Below are positions 56,301 to 64,000 of a stretch of 64,000 bases of DNA, in pieces. Below the pieces are notes generated by a model that was given only the letters and a program-made list of their open reading frames with translations, was not told where the DNA came from and did no database searches. A program made the translations under genes and the position numbers. The first letter of the stretch is position 1; every line of letters begins with the position of its first letter. This DNA comes from Petrolisthes cinctipes (taxonomy: Eukaryota; Arthropoda; Malacostraca; Decapoda; Porcellanidae): the NCBI GenBank assembly GCA_033782935.1, contig JAWQEG010004738.1, positions 1-64,000 on the forward strand, given 5' to 3'.

Positions 56301-59300
56301 AGGTGCAATATATCAGCTATTTTTTTCAACAAAATAATAATACATTAAAGTGCCCATTTATCTTGATTATTTTTTCCATGGTGGCATGTGGTTTGAAACT
56401 TTATGATATAAGTTCAGTTACCCACCAGTTTTCAATACCTCTCCTTCACAAATAAAGGATATACAATCTTTCTAAGACCAGAAATGTATATACTTGTTAT
56501 TAAAAATGTAAAGATCATTCTAGGAACAAAATGCATAAAATAATAAACTTAACATGCACTTAGACAAACAAAATAATACTGTATGTAATAATTCCAAAGC
56601 CAATACCTAGTGAAAACCCTAACTATAATTTCATAAACTACAAAAACAACATTGCACTCAAAATTACATCATTACTTACATCCTCTGCCTTCTTGACTTT
56701 CTCCAGAGTATCTTCCAGCTGCTTAACCTGCAGGTGAAGGTTGGCTTTGTCAGCAATTAGCTGCTTGAGCTCTTTCTCCTTCTCAGTCAGACGCTTGCTC
56801 CAGGCCACCTCCTCAGACTCAACTGATGCTTGTAGTGACTTGAGCAGGTTTTCCTGTAATTGCAAAAAATAATATAGCAATAGATTTTAATGCATGTAAA
56901 TACATTATTCACCCATAAAGTTGATGTTGCTTTCCCTCTGGTATGTACTGCATCATGGGAATGGCCATGTCAAATACCAATGGAGCAATTTTTTTTTTTA
57001 TTGTAGGAGCTGCTACCCCAATCTCAAAAGGGCAACTCCCTCACTGGCAGGCAATAATCACCTGCCAGAGTAAAGTTTGCATAGTGTAGGACTCCACCCA
57101 GTCTCCTTGGGGCAGGAAGGTGGAGTAGCAACCTCTACATTTAAAAAACAACTTGCTCTGTGGCTTTTGCCATATCTAGATGGGTATGCAAAATAAGAGC
57201 CTTCCAAACAAATATTTTTTATCCTTCTTATAGTACTTGTAGCTCTCACTGTACTTACTGTATGCTTAAATGTTTGAAATACGCAACTAGAGTTAATATT
57301 CAGTGTTGAAAATAAAGTCAAGATAAATATTGTTTGCAAAATGAAAATAAAAATAACAAACTTAAAACACACCAAAGTTTCATCACTGTTTGTACTATTC
57401 CTTCCTTCCTTCTGGCTTTTACTGATAAATTGACCAGAGCCAGTGTGATAAAGTACAAATATTCAAATGCCTACAAAGTCATGACACAAATTGTCTCTGC
57501 AGAAAGCACGCATTATAATGGGAACTCACTGTATCAGCCAAGACAGTCTGGTAATGGGTGACCTTGTCAGTGACTGAGCGCACCTCATCCTCAAGTTCAT
57601 TCACGCGTTGACTGTCGTCAACAGATGCTGTAGTTTTTTCAAGTTCTGTAACCTGGTTCACAAGATATTCACGTTAGCAAAGGGAAGACATGGTAATAAA
57701 ATAAATATTCGCAGTAAAGAATAATGGAAAAAGAAAAAAATCACCTGAAAGAGTCTACTTGTGGTGACTCTCTTGCCCTTCCACTAACAACTGTTATAGC
57801 CGTTGGTAATCAGGTTCATAGTTCTTTATTTTTACTGTACTATATTACAGTAACATATATCTTGCAAACTATACTCTGTTTGATTAAATAATGGCACATG
57901 CCATGGGCAACCATATTGGTTTAAGGAGATAGTATACTTTTAGTACATTGGAGTGCCTTCATTCCTCCAACATATGCCAGGAAACAGAACCAGACTGTCA
58001 GAAATACTGGTGGCCTGTTGCTTGGGTAAGTCTGGAGGAATCAGTTTTTCCAAATTTACCAACACTGTACTATCCCCTTAAGATCTGGATTGTTTAAACA
58101 AAATATCTGTATAAACAGGTTCTATAACTGGAAACTGGATAACAGCAGCCTGTATGTACAATACCAAGATTGTGAAATTTAGCATATACACCTCGGTCTC
58201 ATATAGAACGTGTTCACATAGAACGATTCTCGTATAGAACAAGCGACCAAAATATTAGCTTAAAATTATTTTATAAAACGATTGCATCCATATAGAACGG
58301 GTGGCGAAAATAAGTGAAGCAAATCCGAGGAGTTCTTATACAAAACGAGTGAAATCATAATGAACGTGTCAGGAAATGATATCACTGGCGTCTGTACAGT
58401 GTGGGTGAGTGTGATAACGCCACTTCTCCCGCTCCTTCCCCCCACCTAGTGTTGCCAGGAGCAAGGAAATTTCTCTGTTTTAGGGAACTTTGAAATCCAC
58501 ACAGAGAAATTATATAAAGATTGTTCAAAAGTAAACAGGGAAAGTCTTACCAGAAGAAATACCAAAAAGACCGTCAATGTTCAAGAGTAAACAGGGAATT
58601 ATTGAGGCATAAAGGGACATTCTAAAGTTGAAGTTAGGGAAATTTCGTGTTTGACTCGCTGGTTTTTAGTGATTACGAGTTTATTAACCACCAGCTTCAA
58701 CACTCAGTCATGTCAGGTGGTACATTTACAAAACGGAAGGCCATATCCTTCGATATAAAGAAGTTATTTCTCGGAAAGGAAACACCAGTGTATGGTTAAT
58801 AAAAGAAAACAAACGATGATCACGCGCTATCTCCCCCCCCCCTACCACCTCCACCACCATCACGTGCTATCTCCCCCCCCTACCACCTCCACCACCACGG
58901 ATGCCGCCGACTCGTCTCACGGTCTCAGTCACATGATTCGCCTGCGAAAACCTTAATACGAATTGTAAATTGCATTTTACATACATCCCTGTAGGATTAA
59001 GGCAAGAAAATCCTTGAAAAGTATTTTATGTTAATTTCAGGGACAATTTTGGTGATTGATCGACCAATTGTCATTTTCCCCATAGGTTACGTGTATCACA
59101 TAGAACGATTTCACATAGAACGACGTCTTTTATCGACCTATTGGACGTTCTATACGAGACCAAGGTGTACTCTCCAATAAAAATACAAAAATAAATCATA
59201 TAAAAATATAAAATAACATTGTACCCACAAACAATTATTAGATAACCATTTTGGGAACTGGATTTCAGATAACTATCTTGAGGTACTGAATTTCAGTCCT

Positions 59301-62300
59301 GATGAGGATATTGTAACCACTGTGTCAAGTTAAATACAAACTACACGACTTATGTGGCTATCTCGCATGAAATGAACTTCCACTTATACTAAGGTTATGT
59401 CTAAATTTGCAACAAACCAAAACAAATTCAAGCTTTACAAACAGATTTTAAAATTGTTAATTTGTCTGATCCATTGCTAACTATAAATATTTTAACATAA
59501 GGAATTTATATGGCTCCATATAAAGGGCTACTTCCAAAGAAATTACTGAAGGGGTATAGTAGTGAAATAAACACCTGCAAAACGTATCAAATCTTCACCG
59601 TACCTGGCTCCTAAGTTTGGCATTTTCTTTATTAAGCTCCTCCACACGAGACTTGAGTGCTGGGTCTTCCACCTTAACTTCTTTCTCCACAACCTGCAGG
59701 AAGAATGTTATATCATGAAGACGAGATGTGAAAATATGCAAACACTTAAAAAGTACTGTACAGCATATGGAGTTACGTTCCCTACTGTTACTCAGCCTAT
59801 GATAATCAATAGTATAATGTTTTCGCCAGGTGGGATAAATATGATGAATCACAAGACACGAGCATAACCTACATCTTTCAAGTGAGGGTAGGTTTAATTT
59901 TTATAGTCTCTCTTCATATGGTACATAGAGTATTACAAAACAAACTTCACAGCTTCAACATTTACCTATCAAAGTTTAAATATGGGTAGGAGTATCAAAA
60001 CTTTTGTCCATGACCGTACATAACTAGAAACTGACCTTGATGACCTCAACCACTTTCTCTACAACCTGAGGCTCTGGAAGCTGCTGCTGGGATGTTTGTG
60101 TAGCCACCTGCAGGGCTTTGGTCTCAAATTCACTCAGGAAGGCCCCTTGATCCTGAAACAAGCAAAAATTTTCACTGTAGTTAAAATATTTATGTCTTCC
60201 ATGAAAACAGTGATAATACCTGTACTGTATTTGTATTTGCAAGATTCGACATAAAAAATTTAGAATATAGTATTATGCAATGTAAAGTAATTTATGAATT
60301 TATGTAAAGATAGAAAAGCTGCACACTGGAAAATATGGACCATCAACATACATTTGCTCATGTAAGTGCATCACTTGATAATTATACTGTATAGTTACAC
60401 TGTACTGCACATGATAAAATGTTGCATAGATACAATGTGTGGGCTTAGTACAGTAAATGCTTTGAATTATGATTTGATGTTCAATGTTGTATATGTATAA
60501 TACAATTATTAATCATTACAGTAATTATTGTAAATCACACATTGAAACGCATTAATAACAATAATACCTACGACTGAAGCAATATCAGGGTTAGTACTGT
60601 AAGGAATTATACTACTGCATTGCTTTTAAACAATTTTTTCATTAATAGTATTTATAAGTTAAGATCTACCTTAAAAAAATAAGCTAAAAAGAAATTTAAA
60701 ATATTAACATTTTCATTATAATGTTAGTAAAGAGCCCTCACAAACAGTAAAATGTTCTAGATTCGATCCATAAATTGAAAAAGCAAGATATTTTCAACAA
60801 ATTTAACACTCCCAAGATAGTCAACAATTTTCCCTCTGGAATTCCTTCAATGTGTATTCTCCTCTGGATTTATTAATGATCACCAGAATTTGGAAAAGAT
60901 TAATGTAATTCTGCATTCAAACCACAAAGTATTCCAAAAGCAGCAGAATGCATTCAACTCAATTTTCCATTTTCATGCATAATACAGTACAGTCACTTAA
61001 AACCCGGCAATGCTGCTCTGGATAATACCAAGTCAAGTTTAATAAAACTAGATAAAGTAGTCCCTAATAGTAAAAATGTGTTACCAGTTAAACTATTTTA
61101 CTTAATGCTATCATCAAAATTTCTGAAGCAATTTGATTTTTGTATCCCAATATATTTATGCAAGACTGACTAAGGCTATGAAACTACCTATACTACTGGG
61201 GAACATGATGTAATGGTTGATTATCAATGACAAGAGAAAAGGGGGCAGACTGACAGGAAGAAACTATTGGGGCAGCGAAATGGGGAAAATGCAATTGGTG
61301 GTGATTCTTGGAGTAGAATAAGATATATACAGTACACAACCACTTAGAAATCACAGTATACAAATATATGCATCATGATTTTTGCTCTTTAGACAGTGCT
61401 GAAGGATGGAAGGGGACCAATATTTTTGTGCAGGCCTATAATGACAATATTTATAATACTTTAAAATCATATGAGCAGTTGGCAAAATATGAATTGTGAC
61501 AAATCTTGATGGAATGTTAACTATATTAACATCCACAACTATTTGTAGGAACCATTAGTATGTAATACAAAAGGAAATGTACATTTCCTTTTGTATTACA
61601 TACTGTACTTATGATCCCCATAAACAACTATGGACATAAATATACTCAACATTCCATCAAAAGTTGTCGCAATTCATATTTTGCCAACTGTACAACAGGT
61701 AGAATATTGCATTCACAAACTGTAATGAAGTGGCAATGATTCTGAAAAACTCCCAGGTGGTATATCACTAAAGTCATAGGTTTGCTCCACGGTCTATGTA
61801 ATACTGTATACTGTATTTGCAATTATATATAATGCATGACAGTTAACCCACAGAAAACTTTAATTTTGCCTAATTCATTCCACTTGATCTCCACAATGGC
61901 TACTTCAGTGCAAATAGAAGACCGATACTCTTCACAATTTTTGTTCTGAATAACTAAATTACATATATAGTTATAGCTGAACATTACTGCATTACAATAC
62001 TGTACTGTACTGATGGTTTACCTATGGAGTGACACAAGAGATGTATAAAGTGTGAGTGCCTTGCAAAGAAAGTGAAAGGAGAAAAGCATCACAGCAAGCA
62101 GACTGCCAATGAGGGAGGGAGGGAACAGAGGTGCCAACAGTGCTATTCAGATGCAAAATGTGGGACCTTAAAAAGAAAAAAATGAAAAATAAATAACATG
62201 TCAGCTCTAGAGGAATAGGTGAAATGTTTTGACAGATTAATAATATGATAAAGTTTCGTATGGAATTATAAGAAGTGTTACATGGTTACAAAAAGAATGT

Positions 62301-64000
62301 GCTTCAGTTATCAGAGGTTACATTAAGGGGATAATACACTTCTGGTACATTGGAGTGCCTTGATTCATCCAAAGTATGCCAGGGAACAGGACCAGATGAA
62401 CAACAATAATTGTGACCTGTTGCTTGGAATAATTTGGAGGAATCGGTTGCTCCTGATTTACCAACACTACTACCCCCTTAACTGCATTTATATTTGTGGA
62501 AAATATACTTGCTATTTGCTACCTACAGATGAATAACTCACTATAATTCAAGCCATGTAACTGAACCCTGGTTAACCATGATACAAAACTTTCACTGTGA
62601 CTGTACTCGATGGGTATGTAAGGGAACAGACCAGGTTGTAGAGGAGAAAACGTACAGTGAAAAAATAAACACCTTTTAAGGTAATGTCTTTACTATTAAT
62701 ACTGTTTTGTTGCTCCTCTTTCAAGTCAAAGGCATTGTATATAAACATTCTACCTAAACTGGTGTTAACTGAATGTGTTGATGCACTCAGTAACACAGAG
62801 GATGGGAGGTGGTCAGACATGAACAAGTTCTTTATGGGTCATTTAAGTTATCAAAGAAAGCTACAAGTGAGTTGCAGACAAGAGATGGAAGGACAAATAA
62901 AATTATTACTTCTCAGGTCTGTTTGCTCATCAAGGTTAAGGGTGTGCATGGGATTAAGAGGGTTGAAGTTAAAATAAAAGAGAAACATTTTCATGCCCAT
63001 TAAGCCTAATTATTGAATCATTGCTGTAAACCAAATTTTTTTCCCAGGCTCTACTGAAGATGAGCCATAAATGACAACTTTAATGACATTTTTAATATGG
63101 TTTTAAGAGTTATACTACTAACTTGTCCTTAACGTTAAACCATATAAGATCCTATTGTAAAATGACAGTAAGAGGAATATGTCAAGCGTGGGACTGAATA
63201 TACAGTATCCTTTTTTTCTATGTTCTGAGATTATCACAATTTTATAATGTATCGATATTATGCATTTATACTGCATGGCTATCATTATATAATTTCTTTG
63301 TACAGTACAAGATAAAGTTAAATAAATAACTAAACAAGTTTCTCTGAAGGAACAAAGCATCAATCCATATGAATTAATATTATAATTTACATAAACTTTT
63401 TAATTTAAAAGGGCATTTTACATCAATGTAAAAAAGTAATGGAAAAAACCTCTTTCAAGAAGTGTTGGGTTTAAATGATATCAAAGCCTACAATATTGCA
63501 TTGTGAAATACTGTACTAATCCTTTTACACCTAAACTAGATCCAGCTAACATATAGGTAAAAAGAAAAACTTTATGCTAAGGGAACTTTTTCCTGGCTGC
63601 CATAATATTCATTATTTCATTTCTCTAAGTATTATTAGCTTTCAAAATTGAGGCAAAATGAAATACACTACCAATAACTGCACATTACATAAATACTGTA
63701 TCTCAATAATGCTGCGGCTTCAATTTCACTTGCTGGCAAGGACAATATAATCAACTACAAAAGGATAAAATATTTCAATGTTCCTACTTTCACAACAGCA
63801 GCTCGTTTGTCACACTTTTGCTTAGACGCATGTCCTTGTGTTGACGCAGTGGGGAGAGATACTGTTGCCTCAGCTTTATTAACGTGGTTGGCTGAGCTAC
63901 TGTCTTTAACTAATGGGGCAGCACCTACAGTTTCACCACTGTTTTGTGTTGCTGATGTTCCCTGACTGTTGTCCTGTCCTGCAACATTGCCAACAGACTT
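38183..64000 (-). CDS. RRBP1 (p180)/kinectin-like coiled-coil membrane protein, 3' part, 11 exons
   Basis: Exons in transcript order: 64000-63788 (partial), 60152-60036, 59693-59604, 57652-57530, 56853-56680, 51094-50978, 49325-49182, 48025-48005, 45525-45481, 44614-44492, 38203-38183. All junctions are GT-AG and all introns phase 0. The product (about 395 residues here) begins with a Ser/Thr/Ala-rich linker, then a long coiled coil, then a Ser-rich basic tail (KKAKKKRK). The segment VTDKVTHYQTVLADT, NLLKSLQASVESEEVAWSKR follows the pattern I recall from the kinectin/p180 rod (HYRSVLAETE..L..LQ.SVE.EE..W). Those proteins are ER-anchored and bind ribosomes or kinesin. The N-terminal anchor would lie beyond 64000. 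RRBP1 versus kinectin cannot be decided. Confidence 0.7.
38204..42027. other. intron of the p180/kinectin-like gene, no recognised features
   Basis: AT-rich unique sequence with short scattered TACTGTA-type motifs. A G9 run lies near 41407. No exon with coil pattern was found on the minus strand. Confidence 0.4.
42028..42490. repeat. 21-bp G-rich minisatellite, about 20 copies
   Basis: Unit GGTGGTGGTGGTGATGGAGA plus G; copies differ by whole GGT triplets. Stop-free in several frames on both strands (EGGGGDG on +, PSPPPP or HHHHPLH on -). Lies in an intron of the minus-strand gene. Confidence 0.95.
42491..44491. other. intron sequence without recognised features
   Basis: No exon, RNA gene or clear transposon seen. 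GC falls back to the local AT-rich level after 42.9 kb. Confidence 0.35.
44492..44614 (-). CDS. p180/kinectin-like, Ser-rich basic tail exon
   Basis: Acceptor GATGCCCCAG, donor GTAAGC. Encodes DDSLRADSASLISASSASVT and then APLKKAKKKRK. The basic end could bind RNA, ribosomes or acidic lipid heads (inference). Confidence 0.6.
45481..45525 (-). CDS. p180/kinectin-like, exon of 15 codons
   Basis: Acceptor TTTTTTCACAG, donor GTTAGT. Encodes TVSTNGPANEEQSQE; leaves the coil for a polar tail. Confidence 0.55.
45526..48004. other. intron of the p180/kinectin-like gene
   Basis: AT-rich. Contains an A26 run at about 47364-47390 and otherwise nothing recognised. Confidence 0.4.
48005..48025 (-). CDS. 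p180/kinectin-like, 21-nt micro-exon
   Basis: GCAGCCCTGGCCGCTAGCCGT between GTGTTGCAG and GTGAGT. In phase 0 it adds AALAASR, which prolongs the heptads of the previous exon. Too short for certainty, and it may be alternatively spliced. Confidence 0.35.
49182..49325 (-). CDS. p180/kinectin-like, exon of 48 codons (coiled coil)
   Basis: Acceptor CATGTGCAG, donor GTAGGT. Encodes GGDSDEAGVLELKADNEKLR and a coil ending LIEQLQKELAATK. Confidence 0.8.
50978..51094 (-). CDS. p180/kinectin-like, exon of 39 codons (coiled coil)
   Basis: Acceptor TTCATCTGCAG, donor GTGAGC. Encodes MQEQLGLLKEQLKTEEKEKI and SLLEKLQKVQELQAQTATQ. Confidence 0.8.
51095..52208. other. intron sequence without recognised features
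   Basis: AT-rich. Contains a T21-type run near 51419-51439. No exon found. Confidence 0.35.
52209..52903. mobile_element. foldback element with about 100-bp imperfect inverted repeats
   Basis: The left arm (CTCCCACTTAAGCGCGATTT, ACTAGCCCATTTGTACGGTG) recurs inverted on the right (CACCGTGAAAACGGGCTAGT, GAGAATCTCGCCTAAATGGT). The arms are roughly 75 to 80 percent alike by eye. No coding region inside. Target duplication not evident. Confidence 0.5.
52904..54868. other. intron sequence without recognised features
   Basis: AT-rich; no coil-encoding frame on the minus strand and no clear transposon. Confidence 0.35.
54869..55057. mobile_element. TA-flanked MITE, 185 bp
   Basis: CAGTTGGCCACGTTCCTATG at 54871 pairs with a right end CATGAGTGTGTGACCAACTG at 55055, flanked by TA on both sides. 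The GGCCACACAGC / GCTGTGTGGCC and CTCTGGTTGAGA / TCGACCAGAG arms continue inward, making most of it a hairpin. Confidence 0.6.
55058..56679. other. intron sequence without recognised features
   Basis: AT-rich; nothing recognised besides short TACTGTA motifs. Confidence 0.35.
56680..56853 (-). CDS. p180/kinectin-like, exon of 58 codons (coiled coil)
   Basis: Acceptor GCAATTACAG, donor GTAAGT. Encodes ENLLKSLQASVESEEVAWSK and a continuous heptad pattern to LEDTLEKVKKAED. Confidence 0.8.
57530..57652 (-). CDS. p180/kinectin-like, exon of 41 codons (diagnostic)
   Basis: Acceptor GTGAACCAG, donor GTGAGT. Encodes VTELEKTTASVDDSQRVNEL and EDEVRSVTDKVTHYQTVLAD. The HYQTVLAD(T) segment is the best family match. 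Confidence 0.8.
57921..58081 (-). mobile_element. TTAA-type MITE, family 2, complete copy
   Basis: TTAAGGAGATAGTATACTTT at the left, AACACTGTACTATCCCCTTAA at the right with TTAA at both ends. 161 bp, with internal ATTCCTCCAACATATGCCAG and TCTGGAGGAATCAG. The intact ends make this a reference copy. Confidence 0.7.
58187..59169 (+). mobile_element. Tigger/pogo-like DNA transposon remnant
   Basis: The element 58189-59167 has ends CACCTCGGTCTCATATAGAA and its inverse TTCTATACGAGACCAAGGTG, flanked by TA. Extra sub-terminal ATAGAACG motifs repeat inside both arms. At 58710 an ATG opens MSGGTFTKRKAISFDIKK, like the start of the CENP-B-type DNA-binding domain of Tigger/pogo transposases, but the frame stops soon after. 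Most of the transposase is deleted. Confidence 0.55.
59604..59693 (-). CDS. p180/kinectin-like, exon of 30 codons
   Basis: Acceptor CTTCCTGCAG, donor GTACGG. Encodes VVEKEVKVEDPALKS then the coil RVEELNKENAKLRSQ. VVEK repeats the end of the preceding exon. Confidence 0.75.
60036..60152 (-). CDS. p180/kinectin-like, exon of 39 codons
   Basis: Acceptor TTGTTTCAG, donor GTCAGT. Encodes DQGAFLSEFETKALQVATQT then a Gln/Pro hinge and VVEKVVEVIK. Confidence 0.7.
60153..61475. other. intron sequence without recognised features
   Basis: Very AT-rich; no exon or repeat recognised. Confidence 0.35.
61476..61690. mobile_element. hairpin (palindromic) element, 215 bp
   Basis: CAGTTGGCAAAATATGAATT on the left pairs with AATTCATATTTTGCCAACTG on the right, and the arms meet at the centre. 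Positions 61557-61604 are a perfect 48-bp palindrome without a loop. The ends share CAGTTGG with the MITE at 54871. No clear target duplication. Confidence 0.6.
62323..62481 (-). mobile_element. TTAA-type MITE, family 2, complete copy
   Basis: TTAAGGGGATAATACACTTC at the left, CCAACACTACTACCCCCTTAA at the right, TTAA at both ends, 159 bp. Closely similar to the copy at 57921. Confidence 0.7.
62482..63787. other. intron sequence without recognised features
   Basis: Between the last MITE and the first visible exon of the p180/kinectin-like gene. Small frames here show no coil pattern. Confidence 0.35.
63788..64000 (-). CDS. p180/kinectin-like, first visible exon (partial)
   Basis: Open to the window edge; ends at donor GTAGGA. 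Encodes a polar, low-complexity linker (NVAGQDNSQGTSATQNSGET) ending ASKQKCDKRAAVVK. Such a linker sits between the membrane anchor and the coil in this family. Confidence 0.55.

Overview
This is eukaryotic nuclear DNA from an animal. It holds three spliced genes with GT-AG introns in a background crowded with microsatellites, minisatellites and DNA transposons. The very high load of (AC)n and (AG)n arrays, arthropod-style polyQ and polyN tracts and many short TTAA-bounded elements suggest a decapod crustacean. That is an inference; no marker gene in the window proves it.

Layout. Positions 1-8.6 kb are almost entirely repeats: AC/GT arrays with regular spacers, 23-, 27/28- and 38-bp minisatellites and a GC-rich foldback. 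Positions 8.6-20.25 kb (+) carry a gene for a coiled-coil, low-complexity protein. Its N-terminal coil resembles the CCDC74/CCDC92 family. The exon phases chain well, but the frame breaks inside three exons, each break at or near a low-complexity tract. Its introns hold two copies of a 3'-(AAC)n-tailed retroposon, a mariner-type foldback, a G-rich minisatellite and several TTAA-bounded MITEs. Positions 20.3-24.3 kb are repeats again.

Positions 24.3-29.5 kb (+) carry a complete seven-exon gene for a 332-aa membrane-anchored short-chain dehydrogenase of the retinol dehydrogenase 11/12/13 group, with all catalytic motifs present. Positions 30.5-36.2 kb are a transposon graveyard: a piggyBac transposase C-terminal fragment, and a decayed non-LTR retrotransposon (-) lying between two inverted 145-bp repeats.

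Positions 38.2-64.0 kb (-) carry the 3' part of a gene for a long coiled-coil protein related to ribosome-binding protein 1 (p180)/kinectin. Eleven exons are recognised, all separated by phase-0 introns; its 5' end lies beyond the right edge. Large introns hold a 21-bp G-rich minisatellite and several foldback elements, including a Tigger/pogo-like remnant.

The dehydrogenase and the p180/kinectin-like gene converge and both products are expected at internal membranes, but nothing in the sequence links the genes functionally. Long dinucleotide arrays stop abruptly at about 27 kb; the right half is AT-rich with long introns and few simple repeats. The most interesting repeat signal is a set of short elements ending in TTAAGG..., inserted at TTAA, in three sequence families that share terminal or core sequence and sit in the same window as a decayed piggyBac transposase.
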